From the NCBI RefSeq assembly GCF_036226885.1, contig NZ_CP109027.1, positions 9,795,625 through 9,859,624 on the forward strand: a stretch of DNA of 64,000 bases, in the 5' to 3' direction. Positions 43,452 to 53,374 of the stretch are shown here, in pieces. A model generated the notes under the pieces. It had not been told where the DNA came from and made no database searches. It saw nothing but the letters and a program-made list of their open reading frames with translations. The stretch's first letter is position 1. Each line of letters opens with the position of its first letter. The DNA is from Streptomyces sp. NBC_00663 (GTDB lineage Bacteria > Actinomycetota > Actinomycetes > Streptomycetales > Streptomycetaceae). The translations under genes were made by a program, and so were the position numbers.

Positions 43452-44420
43452 TCAGGGCTGTTGTGGTGGGGGTTGGTGGTGGGTGAGGGTGTGTCGGCGT
43501 CGTTGGAATTCGGGGGTTTGTTGGGTGATGTAGGTGGGGGTGATGGGGCGGTTGTATTGGCCGGTGATGTGGTGGGTGGCGCTTTGGTGGGCGATGTCGT
43601 CGGCGGACGGAGCGGTGTCGGGGGTGTGGTGGGTGGTCCAGAGGTTGTAGATGCGCCAGTTGAGGAGGTGGCGGCGGAGGTTTGAGGGGCTGAGGGGTTT
43701 GCCGCCTCGTCCGAGGAGTCCTTGGGTTGCGAGGTGGGTGGAGAGTTGTTCGGGGGTGGGTTCGGTGCCGTGTTCGGTCTGGTAGTTCATCCATGCGAGG
43801 TAGTAGCGGTCGGTCAGGGGCAGTTGGTCGTTGGTGGAGGGCTGGAGTGTGGCGTTGTCGCCGTCGGGGTGCCGGTGGTGTTGGTCCTGTGGAGCGGTGG
43901 TGGGCGGGTGTTCGGTCGGCTGGTGTGGTGAGGGGCATGGCGGTCTGGGGTCGCCGCGGGTGTCCGTCGGCTGCGTTGGGGGTGCTGCTTGGGGGTCTGG
44001 CTCGCGGGGTGGCGTAAGGGGGTTTCGCGTGGAGCTGGTGGCCGCGTGTTTTCTCGGTGCAAGGGCCGTGGACTGTTGGCCGTCGGGTGCGGGTCCGGCG
44101 CGATCTTCGGGTTGCGGATGTGTGCGGGTGGAGGTGTCCGCAGGGTTCGGCTCCCGTTGCTGATTGTGGATGGGCGGGATGTCGCCTGGGCTGGGTTCGG
44201 TTTGTGGGTGGGTTGCCGGGCCGGTCACGTTTGTCGTGCGTGGTTCATCCGGTGGTGGAGTGTGACGTACGGGGCTGTTCCTGCTGGCCGCACCTGCGTG
44301 GTGGGTGTGGCCGGCGGTCTTGGATGGCCGGCTGCCCTGTCGGTGCCACCAGGCCCAGTGTGTGGGGGTGGATGCCGACCGGCTGGCAGTGGTGACCGCC
44401 TGATAGACGGCCTGGAGCCG
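43452..44420 (-). pseudogene. C-terminal part of a plasmid-type (DUF2637-like) protein
   Basis: The end of this frame has a convincing domain: LTDRYYLAWMNYQTEHGTEP, TPEQLSTHLATQGLLGRGGK, SNLRRHLLNWRIYNLW. From memory it is found at the C-terminus of DUF2637/SpdB-like proteins of Streptomyces conjugative elements. A long Pro/Thr/Gln-rich linker precedes it, and the expected N-terminal TM domain is missing; the frame is cut at the LacI remnant. It could also be a DNA-binding domain of another mobile-element protein. Confidence 0.4.
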
Positions 44421-44433
44421 CTGCGCATGGCCG

Positions 44434-44645
44434 TCAGGTGTGGGCGACGGTGGTGAGGCCGATGTGGGCGAGGCGGGCCAGGCGGGTGTCGTCGAAGCCG
44501 ACCACGGAGACTTCGTCGGGGACGGTGACACCGGCTCGCAGGAGGACGTCGAGGACGCCCGTGGCACAGCGGTCGTTGAAGGCGAGGACGGTGTGAGGTT
44601 CGGGGTGGGTGTCCAGGGGTGTTCGGGTTTCCTTGTCGTTGATGC
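44434..44645 (-). pseudogene. LacI-family regulator C-terminal fragment
   Basis: The minus strand reads PEPHTVLAFNDRCATGVLDV then LLRAGVTVPDEVSVVGFDDT, RLARLAHIGLTTVAHT and a stop. This is the classical effector-domain motif of LacI regulators (AxxxNDxxAxGxxxAL, VPDDVSVVGFDD). The HTH and the last ~40 residues are gone. Confidence 0.75.
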
Positions 44646-44830
44646 GGGGGGTGTTTTTGTGCTGGTCATTGGCTGTGTCGGCTGGCTGATCTTGGTGGCG
44701 GTGTCCCGGATCCGGTGGTGGTGTGTTCCTGGTTCGGTCGGTGTCGTGTTCGTCGGTTCTCCTTCGCGGCGGGCTGTATAGCGCGTTTATGTCCGGGGTG
44801 GGGGGTCATCGAGTGGGTGTCACTCGTATC

Positions 44831-44879
44831 GGGGAGGTGTTGGCATGCCGTCCCGGGGGAGGTGTTGGCATGCCGTCCC
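44831..44879 (+). repeat. Two tandem 25-bp direct repeats
   Basis: The unit starts GGGGAGGTGTTGGCATGCCG and is repeated at once, 25 bp apart. It lies about 150 bp before the Mu-type transposase start. It may be transposase-binding end repeats. The surrounding 44670-45024 has no gene. Confidence 0.7.
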
Positions 44880-45024
44880 GGGAGCGGGTTTTAGCGTCGT
44901 TTCCGTTGCGCCTTGCCGCAGGCATGTCGCGTGAACTGCCTTGTAGGGGACGGATGTTGATGGCTGGAAGCTTGTACGTGATCACTGTGCCGTTATCCGT
45001 GCGCTTATCCAGCGGCTGTCTGCG

Positions 45025-46764
45025 GTGACGGCGACCGGCGGTGTGTCCGGGACCGCGGATGAGGGCCTGGGCCGGCACCGGGACGAGCTGCGGCCTGCTG
45101 CGGTGCGGCAGTTGCTGCGGCTGCGGGCGGCGGGGGAGCTGACGACCGCGCATGTGCGGCTGGTCGCTGAGGCGGTGGGTGTGCACAAGCGGACGGTATG
45201 GCGCTGGCTGGAGCAGGCCGATCAGACCGGGGGTGTGGAGAAGCCGGAGCGCCGCCGTTTCCGGGTCACCGAGGAGATCATCGATGTCCTTGCTGACTAT
45301 CAGGGCAACGTGAAGCGCGCTCACGAGCACCTGACCCGGCTGGCGGTGGCGGCGGGGGAGCGGCCGCCGGGTCTGACCACGCTGCACGATGCGATCGCCC
45401 GGGATCTCGATCCGGGTTTCATGGCGGGCCTGCGCCAGGGGATTCCTGCTGCCCGCGGCTTTGACCCGTGTTTTCAGCGGCCGGCGGTGGCCCGGAACGA
45501 GGTGTGGGAGGGGGACCACAAGCAGGCCGCCACCGTCGTGATGATGCCCGACGGGAAACCGTCGCGAGTGTGGGTGACGTGGTTCGAGGACCGCGGTACC
45601 GGCCATGTGATGGGCTGGGCGGTCACCGCCGGCTCGGCGCACCGGGGTTCGGTTCTCGCCGCGGTACGGATGTCTGTGCTGCGCGAGGCCCCTTACGGAC
45701 CGGCCGGCGGACTGCCGCACCTGGTGCGCGTCGACGGTGGCGCGGACTTTTTGTCCAAGACGGTCCGGCGTGCTTTCGGGCTGCTGGGGGTGCCGGTGCA
45801 CCGGGTACGCAGTGCCCGCCACAAGGGCGGGATCGAGCGGCTGAACCGCACGAGCATGACCCGCTTCTTCGCCGATCTGCCCCGCTACACGAAGGCACCG
45901 CGGCTCGATCATCGCCGTCGCGTCGGCGAGTCGGATCCGCCGCTGACGTTCGAGGCGTTCGTCGGCCTGCTGGGCGAGTGGGTTCACCAGCACAACACCG
46001 AGCACGTCGTCGAGCGCACCAAGATGACGCCGCTTGAGGCCTGGCAGACGGATCCCGCCGAGATCCGGCCCGAGCCGAGTGCGTCTGAGCTGCGTGCTCT
46101 GATGCTGGAGAGCGACCACAGGGTCCGTAAGATCACCAGTCACGGGGTGGAGTTCGCGGGCCGCGCCTATATGCCCGCAGGCGGGGTGGGCCGGATCGGG
46201 CTCGAGGTCCGGGTGCGGTGGATGCCGCATCACACCCACGAGATCGATCTGTACACCTTCCGCGGCAACCGCTACCTGGGCCGTGCCTTCCTCGCAGGCG
46301 AGGCCAGTGAGGAACTACGCGCGAAAGTGCTCCGCGAACGCGACGAGCACAGCGAGGTCTTGCGACGTGCCCTGAAGCGCTCCGGCGAGCGGCGGCGGGA
46401 ACGGCACCTGCCGTCCACGCGGCCGGAGGTGCCCGTGCGCGCTGTGCGCATGACCGAGCAGGAGGCCCGCGCCGAGCGGGAGGGCACTACCTCACACGCA
46501 CCGCCTCGCCGGCGCACCCAGCCCTACCGGCCCCTGACCCCCGTTCCCGCCACGTGGTGTCGCGGCTCGATTTATGTGCGCAGCGGGCTAGCTCTGAGCT
46601 GGCGAGTTCTCAGTTTTAGTGGTTTACGGTGTGGCTGCTGGGGGTGCCTGGGCCGGGGGCTGCAGGTGCTTGACCTGGTATTACGCAGCTTGGCTGAGTG
46701 GTATGCAGTTCGGTTGGGTTGCTACTTGGGACGCCAGCGCTGGGCTGGGGGGCTCAGAGGGTAG
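45025..46764 (+). CDS. Mu/TniA-type DDE transposase
   Basis: The 579-residue frame has an N-terminal HTH (LVAEAVGVHKRTVWRWLEQA), an integrase-core catalytic triad (Asp in VWEGDHKQAATVVMM, Asp in LVRVDGGADFLSKTV, Glu in RHKGGIERLNRTSM) and a Mu-type C-terminal beta-barrel (VEFAGRAYMPAGGVGRIGLE). The last ~70 residues (from WCRGSIYVRSG) are of foreign composition, and the frame runs into the convergent KAP gene, so the original 3' end and any tniB partner have been lost. It differs from the transposase at 53368 and belongs to another element. Confidence 0.75.
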   Translation: MTATGGVSGTADEGLGRHRDELRPAAVRQLLRLRAAGELTTAHVRLVAEAVGVHKRTVWRWLEQADQTGGVEKPERRRFRVTEEIIDVLADYQGNVKRAHEHLTRLAVAAGERPPGLTTLHDAIARDLDPGFMAGLRQGIPAARGFDPCFQRPAVARNEVWEGDHKQAATVVMMPDGKPSRVWVTWFEDRGTGHVMGWAVTAGSAHRGSVLAAVRMSVLREAPYGPAGGLPHLVRVDGGADFLSKTVRRAFGLLGVPVHRVRSARHKGGIERLNRTSMTRFFADLPRYTKAPRLDHRRRVGESDPPLTFEAFVGLLGEWVHQHNTEHVVERTKMTPLEAWQTDPAEIRPEPSASELRALMLESDHRVRKITSHGVEFAGRAYMPAGGVGRIGLEVRVRWMPHHTHEIDLYTFRGNRYLGRAFLAGEASEELRAKVLRERDEHSEVLRRALKRSGERRRERHLPSTRPEVPVRAVRMTEQEARAEREGTTSHAPPRRRTQPYRPLTPVPATWCRGSIYVRSGLALSWRVLSFSGLRCGCWGCLGRGLQVLDLVLRSLAEWYAVRLGCYLGRQRWAGGLRG

Positions 46765-48991
46765 CGGTGGGGTCCGGGGTCTGGCTTGTGGGGCGGCGAT
46801 TGCGGAGTTCTTGCAGGATGTTGTTCTGGTGTTCGTCGACGGGGCTGCTGCTGGGAGCGTCGAGGAGAGGGCCCAGGCGCGTGTAGATGTCGTCGAGGCC
46901 GAACATCGCGTCGAGGCCAGCGAGGGCGTTTTCGTCGATGAGGCGGAACGGGTGTGTAGCGGGCGGGATGAGCTTGCCTAGGAGGGGGAGGAGCACCCAT
47001 CCGTTGTCGAGGCGTTGGTGTAGCCAGATGCGCAGGCTGTCGGGGTGGGTGTGGCGCCACATCCAAATCAGGTCGGTGTCGGACTCGGTGAGTTCCTCGG
47101 CTGGTCTGCCCATGACGGGCGCGAGCTGCTGGGTGATCTTCTCGGCGACAGCGTTGCGGGCCTGGAGTGCCCAGGCTTCGGTGGTCTGCACTTGCTCGGA
47201 GTCGTTGTTGTCAGGGTTGGTGGCGCGGTGCAGCGTCCGAGCAGCCAGGACTGCCCCTTCGGGGGTGGCGGCCATGGCCGCCAGTACCTCGGGTCGTTGT
47301 TCCGGTGGGAGGTCGGTGAGAAGGTCGCGGGCCAGGAAGCGCAGGCTCATGTCACTGCTGACGAGGCCCATCGTCTCTGGCTCGGCGGTGAGCTGTCCGT
47401 AGTTGTCGGCCATGGCTTGGAGAAGGACAGCAGCAGGGACGGGGCTTCCGCTGCCACGGCGGTGTTGGATCCGGCGTGCGATGCGGTGGGTGTCGTCACG
47501 AAGACGGAGCAGCAGTTCGGCAGCTTCTTCTTCCGCGGCGTCGGCGGCCAGTTGCGCCAGGGCTTGGTCGAAAGCCGCTTCGGAGAGGTCGTCGTCGGGG
47601 ACGCCGAAGACCATGTAGCGGTCGAAGTAGTCCGCGCTGCCGATCCCGCGGCGCTGGGCAGCGGATTGCTGGTCTCCGCCGTTGCCAAGGTCCCTTTGGA
47701 GCGCTGGGAACAGCAGGGCCAGCAGGTTCAGCATGCCGTCGATGTGTTCTTCGGCGACACCTGACGTGCGTAGACGGGTATGCCAGAGTTCGGCTCGTTC
47801 GCCAGGCTGCGTTCCGCGCCGTACAGCTGCAGAGGCGCTGGTTCCAGTCAGTTCGGCGTGGTGCCGTTTCAGGAGCCGGTAGACGCCTGGTTCGTTGGTG
47901 CGCAGGAATGTGACGGCGAGGAAGTCGACCAGGTCCACGTTGCCAGCGAGGGCACCGAGAGTCGCGTCGGCTTGCCCGAAGTACCTCTTGATGGCCCGGG
48001 GCGTCTGCAGCCTGTCCTGCAGATGTCGGAAGTAGGCTTCGGAGAAGCGCCGTTGCTCACCTGGCGTCATCGACATGCCGTGGCCGTCCAGGAGGGCGTT
48101 CAGAGAGCGGTTGCTCATGGCGGCCGCGTCGCGGTCACGGAACGCCGGAAGGTCCAAGCGGACCTGGATGATTTTTTCCAGGAACTCGCGGGCCCGGTGG
48201 TCGCTGTCGCGGACGAGGTCGCTGCGTTGCAGGACGTCCAGCAGTGTCTGCTCGTCGAAGCTGATCATGTAGTAGATGTTGGGCAGATGTCCGACCAAGC
48301 GGACGAGTTTGAAGATGACCAGCAGTTCTTCGGGTGTGAGCCGGTCAAGGTCGTCCATGACCACTAGCACGGGTCGGCCTGCCTGGCGCAGGGCTGATTC
48401 TGCGGCGCGTTTGGCGGCTGAAGCGCTGGTGTCTCCGCTGATGCGGTCGCCGACGTGCTTGATCAGGTCTGAGGAGTCCAGCCCGATCAGACCGGTGAGC
48501 TTGCCGAGCGGGCTGATGGACTGCGCGAACTCGCCGAGCTTCCTGCGGACCTCTGATCCATGAGCGCTTTTGGGCAGCGCGTTGCGGATCTCGCTGAACA
48601 GGGCAAGGGCCAACGACTCGACGTCCGAGTACATCCATGGGTTGAGCTCAGCCACTGACCACGGCGTGTTGGACGTGTCCTGAGCGGCCGGTCGGCGTCT
48701 CGGCTTCCACCGGAAGCGCTGCGCCTGGCCGTCGGAGCCTCCTAATGTTGCTCCCTGCAGTTGCCTAATGACCATCTGGAGGACGGAGGACTTGCCGGAT
48801 CCCCAGGGGCCGATGAGCGCGAGGACTCCGGTTTCGCTCTGCTCGCGTACGCGGTGCAGCAGAGTGACGGCGTGCTCAGCGTACTGTCGGCGTCCCAGCA
48901 GGTCGGGAGCGTTCGTGCTGCCATCGATGGGCTCGTCGTTGAAGAAGCGGGCGTCACTCACCGGCACATCGTGCCTGACCACGCGCTGCAC
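46754..48991 (-). CDS. KAP-family P-loop NTPase
   Basis: This protein of about 745 residues has Walker A GPWGSGKSSVLQ, the KAP-typical WSVAELNPWMYSDVESLALA, Walker B PVLVVMDDLDRLTPEELLVI and sensor segment NIYYMISFDEQTLLDVLQRS. KAP NTPases are large membrane- or complex-associated ATPases often linked to phage exclusion. No clear TM insert is visible. GTG 48991 is chosen because upstream codons are those of the TniQ-HA 3' region; the two genes lie 22 bp apart on the same strand, so it may be expressed with the transposon genes as cargo. Confidence 0.75.
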   Translation of the reverse strand: MQRVVRHDVPVSDARFFNDEPIDGSTNAPDLLGRRQYAEHAVTLLHRVREQSETGVLALIGPWGSGKSSVLQMVIRQLQGATLGGSDGQAQRFRWKPRRRPAAQDTSNTPWSVAELNPWMYSDVESLALALFSEIRNALPKSAHGSEVRRKLGEFAQSISPLGKLTGLIGLDSSDLIKHVGDRISGDTSASAAKRAAESALRQAGRPVLVVMDDLDRLTPEELLVIFKLVRLVGHLPNIYYMISFDEQTLLDVLQRSDLVRDSDHRAREFLEKIIQVRLDLPAFRDRDAAAMSNRSLNALLDGHGMSMTPGEQRRFSEAYFRHLQDRLQTPRAIKRYFGQADATLGALAGNVDLVDFLAVTFLRTNEPGVYRLLKRHHAELTGTSASAAVRRGTQPGERAELWHTRLRTSGVAEEHIDGMLNLLALLFPALQRDLGNGGDQQSAAQRRGIGSADYFDRYMVFGVPDDDLSEAAFDQALAQLAADAAEEEAAELLLRLRDDTHRIARRIQHRRGSGSPVPAAVLLQAMADNYGQLTAEPETMGLVSSDMSLRFLARDLLTDLPPEQRPEVLAAMAATPEGAVLAARTLHRATNPDNNDSEQVQTTEAWALQARNAVAEKITQQLAPVMGRPAEELTESDTDLIWMWRHTHPDSLRIWLHQRLDNGWVLLPLLGKLIPPATHPFRLIDENALAGLDAMFGLDDIYTRLGPLLDAPSSSPVDEHQNNILQELRNRRPTSQTPDPTATL

Positions 48992-49013
48992 CGCCGCGAG
49001 TTGGTGAAGGAGG

Positions 49014-52000
49014 TCAGGTGTGTGGGTGGATGCCGATGGTGGTGAGGAGGTGCTGCTGGGCGGGGTGCAGGGTGGTCCAGAGGGTGCGTTGTCTGCCGGT
49101 CCATTGTTGGAGGGCGGGGGAGGGGGACTGGCCGGTGCGCTGGTGGAACTGGGCTTGTCGGTAGGCGTGTTGCCAGGTGCGGGACCAGGGTGGGTTCCAC
49201 CAGGGGTCAATGGTGTCGAGCGCGTGGGTGGTGGTGGTGGGGGAGAGGCGTCCTTGTCGGGCGGCGCTGCGCTTTTGTACCAGCCAGGCGCCCAGGGGGA
49301 AGCCGTCGTGAAGGGTGGTTTGGCTGCAGGCGAGGTGGCCGTGAGTCGCGGCGTAGGTGCGGGCGTGGGTTAAGCCGGGGCCAAGAAGGAACACGCGGCT
49401 GCTCTTCGCTGAGCCGGCGATGTCTTCGGTGCGGGGGGTGATGCCGATATCGGTCAGAAGTTGGTGTTGTTCGGGGCGTAGGCGGGGCCAGGCAGTCTGT
49501 TGTGCGGCGGTCCACAGCCGTACGTCGGTCGGAGGGCGCCCTGGCCGAGCGTGTGCGGTGCGGGCACGGGTGTAGGCGCGCTGCCAGGCCAGATCCCAGG
49601 GCGGGTTCCACCACCGGTCGATCGCGCAGAGGGCCTGGTGGCGGGCGGTGGGGGCGGTGTCGTCGAGGGCTCTCCGGCGTTGGCCGCTCAGCCAGCGGCC
49701 CAGGGGGAAGCCGTCGTGGACGGTGGAGTAGGCCATGGCCAGTGTGTGATGGGTGGCGGCGTAGGCACGGGCGTGGGTGAGGGCGGTTTCGGCGTAGCGG
49801 GTGAGGGGGCGGATGCGGGCCGTCTCGCCGGTGAGGCCGACGCTGGCCAGGAGGTGCTGCTGGCCCGGGTGCAGGTCGTCGTAGCGGAGGCGCTGCTGAC
49901 GCAGCCAGGCGCGCCGGATGGGGGCGAAGCTGCGGAAGTGATGGTCGGCATCGAGTTGGTGGCCGCCTTCGACCTGCAGGCGGATGTTCTGCCAGGTGCC
50001 CTGCCAAGCCAGAGGCCAAGGCGGGCACCACCAGGGATCGACTGCGTCCAGAGCCTTTGTCTGGGTGGATGGTGGTGTGCCGCGGCGGGTGTGCTCGCGC
50101 GCCTGCTGGCGTTGCCGGCGCAGCCATCGTCCGAGCTGGAATCCGTCGTGGACGACGTCGGTCGCGGTAGCGAGGGTGTGGTGCGTCGCGTGATAGGAAC
50201 GCGCGTATCTGAGACCGACAAAGAATTCGACCTCGTGCTCGGAGGGCCGGGCGGCGGTACCGCGCGCAATCTCCTCAGTCAGCCCGAGCTGTACGAGCAG
50301 CTTCTGCTGGCCGGGTTGGAGGACGTCATATTGGGCGTACTGGGTCGTCAGCCAGGTGGTGAGCGCGCTGCTGGTGCCTGGGAATCCGGCTGCGACGTCC
50401 AGGACTTGGCCGCCTTGGACCTGCGTGTGTGCCTGGTGCCAGGAGCGTTGCCAGTCCAGTGCCCAGGGTGGGTTCCACCAGGGATCGATCGCCGACAGGG
50501 CCAGGGCGCGAGGTGATGGGGCACCGTGGCGTCGTTGATAGGCGCGGTCTTTGCTGCGCTGGTTTCCCAGCCACTGCCCCAGATTCAGTCCGTCCTGGAC
50601 GGTGCCTTGGGTGACATTCACCAGCGTCCTGTGGGTCTCGGTGAAGGCGCGTGCGCAGGCGATAGCGCGCTGGAAGTGGGTGGCCATGTGCTTACGGCGG
50701 GGCCGGGCCGCCTGTGCGGTCTCGGGGGTGAGACCGATGCCTACCAGGAGGCGCTGTTGTGCAGGGTGCAACTGACCGTAGCGGGTGCACTGGTTGTACA
50801 GCCATTCGCCCAGGCCGAAGCTGGTGGTGGGGAAGCCGTGTTCCGGGCGCAGGGGCCCGCGGCTGCGTGCGTGGTCGCGGGCTTGGTAGTAGGTGCGTTG
50901 CCACATCACTGTCCACGGCGGCCGCCACCACGGATCCAGTGCCTCGAGTGCTGCGACGTGTTCCGGTGGTATCGCGGCGTGCTTCCGTTGATTCGACAGC
51001 CACCGGCCCAGGCCAAAGTCATTGAAGCGGCTGTGGATCGGTACGGCGAGGTGCCCGTGGACGGCGGCGTAGGCACGGGCGTGGGCCAGCCCCGTCGTGA
51101 ATGCCTGATCCGACATGTGCCGCAGCCCCAGGTCCAGCGGCCTGCTGTCCGCCGTTTTCGCCGGCTGCTGTGCGGCGTTGCGGTGGGCGGCGAGTTCGCG
51201 GGCGATGGGGCGGGGCTGGTGCGCCATGTGCAGCGCCCACAGCCGTTCTGCGGCGGCGGGATCTGCGCCGGTCTGGACAGATTGCTGGGCCCAGAGCAGC
51301 AAGGGGCCGGCCGAGATCGAGGCGATGCGCCCGGCAAGCGACGGCTGGTTCGTGGCCCGCGTCAACTGGGCCACTAGTTCAGGGGTGTGGGCAAGCGCGT
51401 GGGGCAGATGTCCGCCGGTGTCGGCGAGCAGCCGCTGACGGGTGCGGGGGGCAGTGAGGATGGAGGTGAGGGCGACGGTCTCCGGGTAGGTGACCGCGTC
51501 TCTGACCAGCAGCCGCCACCAGCCGGGATCGGTACCCGGCGGGGTCAGCAGCAGTGTCCGGCGCGGCCACTGCTGCTCTTCGGGCCACTGCTGTGCCCAC
51601 CAGGAGACGGTCACAGCATGCGAGACCTCGAACGCGCGCGCGGCGTCCGGGCGATGGCGCAGTAGAGCCAGATGCCGCCGGTGCGCCTTGACCATCTCCG
51701 GCAAGCCCGTCAGGTCGACCTGCTCGGTGTCGGCCGATGCACCGTCGATCCAGTGGGTGCCGAGCATCCAGCGCCGGTGGCGCGGGCAAATGCGGGTGTG
51801 TGGCTGCAGATAGATCCGGACGGGCTTGGCCCGTCCGGTGCATGCGGCCGTCCACGATCGGCAGCCTTCTCCCGCGGCGGGCACGACCCGTCCGAAACGG
51901 AACCGCCCAGCCGCGCCTGTCCCGTCCGGTGCGAGGGGCTCCTGTGCGGTCCAGGCAGGCAGCGCCCTGCTCAGGATTTCCTCTGGCACGCGGCAGAACA

Positions 52001-52283
52001 CAGCAATGCGTGCTCTGGCTTCGGCGTTGAGGTACACCTCGCCGTCCGTGCGGTAGCCCTTGAACAGGCCTCCGCGGACCTGGATGAGTGCCGGGACGAG
52101 GTCTCTGACGCCGAGGCGGTAGCGGTCGGCGAGGCGGTCCAGGTAGGACAGGTTCGTCTCGCCCTGAAGCGGGGCAAGCCGTACTGGCCCCGGGCGGGCC
52201 GCAGCCGTACGCGGCGGCTGCGGCTGTGGTGGAAGCGTGATGGGCATCGGGGGCGTTCCGGACGGGCTTGGATGCACCGGCAT
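49014..52283 (-). CDS. Giant TniQ with five helicase-associated (HA) repeats
   Basis: ATG 52283 gives 1089 residues. Residues ~20-330 are a TniQ domain: VRLAPLQGETNLSYLDRLAD, then YLQPHTRICPRHRRWMLGTH (zinc/His region) and WPRRTLLLTPPGTDPGWWRL. From ~396 there are five tandem units of 120-150 residues (starts near 396, 534, 685, 833, 968). Each has HARAYAAxHxxLA, GFxLGxWLxxQR, LDxIDPWWNPPWxxxWQR and LxPAQQHLLxxIGI. These are helicase-associated (HA) DNA-binding units, best known from the ends of terminal helicases. Normal TniQ proteins are 300-650 residues. TniQ selects the target in Tn7-like systems, so the HA array probably provides DNA recognition. It lies 56 bp after tniB. Confidence 0.85.
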   Translation of the reverse strand: MPVHPSPSGTPPMPITLPPQPQPPRTAAARPGPVRLAPLQGETNLSYLDRLADRYRLGVRDLVPALIQVRGGLFKGYRTDGEVYLNAEARARIAVFCRVPEEILSRALPAWTAQEPLAPDGTGAAGRFRFGRVVPAAGEGCRSWTAACTGRAKPVRIYLQPHTRICPRHRRWMLGTHWIDGASADTEQVDLTGLPEMVKAHRRHLALLRHRPDAARAFEVSHAVTVSWWAQQWPEEQQWPRRTLLLTPPGTDPGWWRLLVRDAVTYPETVALTSILTAPRTRQRLLADTGGHLPHALAHTPELVAQLTRATNQPSLAGRIASISAGPLLLWAQQSVQTGADPAAAERLWALHMAHQPRPIARELAAHRNAAQQPAKTADSRPLDLGLRHMSDQAFTTGLAHARAYAAVHGHLAVPIHSRFNDFGLGRWLSNQRKHAAIPPEHVAALEALDPWWRPPWTVMWQRTYYQARDHARSRGPLRPEHGFPTTSFGLGEWLYNQCTRYGQLHPAQQRLLVGIGLTPETAQAARPRRKHMATHFQRAIACARAFTETHRTLVNVTQGTVQDGLNLGQWLGNQRSKDRAYQRRHGAPSPRALALSAIDPWWNPPWALDWQRSWHQAHTQVQGGQVLDVAAGFPGTSSALTTWLTTQYAQYDVLQPGQQKLLVQLGLTEEIARGTAARPSEHEVEFFVGLRYARSYHATHHTLATATDVVHDGFQLGRWLRRQRQQAREHTRRGTPPSTQTKALDAVDPWWCPPWPLAWQGTWQNIRLQVEGGHQLDADHHFRSFAPIRRAWLRQQRLRYDDLHPGQQHLLASVGLTGETARIRPLTRYAETALTHARAYAATHHTLAMAYSTVHDGFPLGRWLSGQRRRALDDTAPTARHQALCAIDRWWNPPWDLAWQRAYTRARTAHARPGRPPTDVRLWTAAQQTAWPRLRPEQHQLLTDIGITPRTEDIAGSAKSSRVFLLGPGLTHARTYAATHGHLACSQTTLHDGFPLGAWLVQKRSAARQGRLSPTTTTHALDTIDPWWNPPWSRTWQHAYRQAQFHQRTGQSPSPALQQWTGRQRTLWTTLHPAQQHLLTTIGIHPHT

Positions 52284-52339
52284 CCGAGCAGTGGACACAA
52301 CGGGCAGACCGGCAGCACGGTTGCGGCAGAGTCCGCCGG

Positions 52340-53374
52340 TCAAGGCTGGCGTTGCGACCGCACTTGCTGGCGGCGTGGGGCACGGGTGCGTTGTTCGGCG
52401 GCGGTGTCGAGCTCGATCTGCTCGAGGAGCCTCTTGGTGATCCTTTCCGTGCCGTCCAGCAGTGACACGAGGGCGGCTTCGCGGATGAGGTGGGAGAGAC
52501 TGCCCATACGGCCGCCGGTGCGGGCGTGGAGGTAGGCGGCGTGCGTCACCAGGGTGCCGGGCGTGTGCCGGCGCAGCCGCAGGGCACTGTCCATGCCGTG
52601 CACGAGGTCGTGCCAGAGCTGTTGGTCCGGGGCGCTGCCGTAGCGCAGCGGCTGGTTGCGCACGATTTTGAAGCGGCCGGCGAGCTGGGAGCCGCGCACG
52701 CCGGTCAGCAGGGGTGAGGATTCGACGTCGATGCCGGAGTAGACGAAGGTCGCCGGGATCCGCTCGCCGAGGTATTTCAGCTGATCGGAGGTCTCGGCAC
52801 CGGCCCGGCTGCGGGTGTCCATCAGGTGCACGTCGTCGACCAGGACCAGCTGGGTGCGCATCTCGCACAGCAGCCCGCACACGGCGTTGGTGATCTGGAT
52901 CTGGTTCATCCTCTCCGGGGTGGGCAGGCCGAGGAAGCGGGCGAACTCGCTGATGAGCATCTTCGGGGTGGAGGAGGGTGGCACGGTGATGAACAGGACC
53001 GGCACCCGCCCGTTCTGATTCGGGTGGCGGCGCCGGTCGGCGAGTTCGACGGTGCGCCCGAGCTGCTGCATGGCGGTGGTCTTCCCGGTGGTGGCCGGCC
53101 CGGAGATGATCAGGCCGCGCCGGGCGCCGCCTTGCTGGCCGCGGTTGAGCAGCAACAGGCGGCGGACCGCGGTGGCGATGGTGTCCATGGCGGGGGTTTT
53201 CAGCACCACGAACCGCGCGTGGTAGTCCTCCCGTTGCTCCAGCGTCCATTCCTGGTCGCCGGCGTCGCGTGCAGCTGTGTGGGGTGTGTCGACGAACTGC
53301 TGCCACCCGTCCCACGTGGTCAGCGGATTGAAGATGGTGTGCTGCGTGGCGGCGGGCTGATCTGTCGTCACCAT
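52340..53374 (-). CDS. TniB/TnsC-like AAA ATPase
   Basis: The 344-residue product has Walker A LIISGPATTGKTTAMQQLG, Walker B TQLVLVDDVHLMDTRSRAG, sensor region ATFVYSGIDVESSPLLTGVR and an Arg-containing C-terminal helical domain (GGRMGSLSHLIREAALVSLL). This is the TniB/TnsC regulator that links target selector and transposase. ATG 53374 overlaps the end of the transposase gene by seven bases. It appears intact. Confidence 0.88.
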   Translation of the reverse strand: MVTTDQPAATQHTIFNPLTTWDGWQQFVDTPHTAARDAGDQEWTLEQREDYHARFVVLKTPAMDTIATAVRRLLLLNRGQQGGARRGLIISGPATTGKTTAMQQLGRTVELADRRRHPNQNGRVPVLFITVPPSSTPKMLISEFARFLGLPTPERMNQIQITNAVCGLLCEMRTQLVLVDDVHLMDTRSRAGAETSDQLKYLGERIPATFVYSGIDVESSPLLTGVRGSQLAGRFKIVRNQPLRYGSAPDQQLWHDLVHGMDSALRLRRHTPGTLVTHAAYLHARTGGRMGSLSHLIREAALVSLLDGTERITKRLLEQIELDTAAEQRTRAPRRQQVRSQRQP

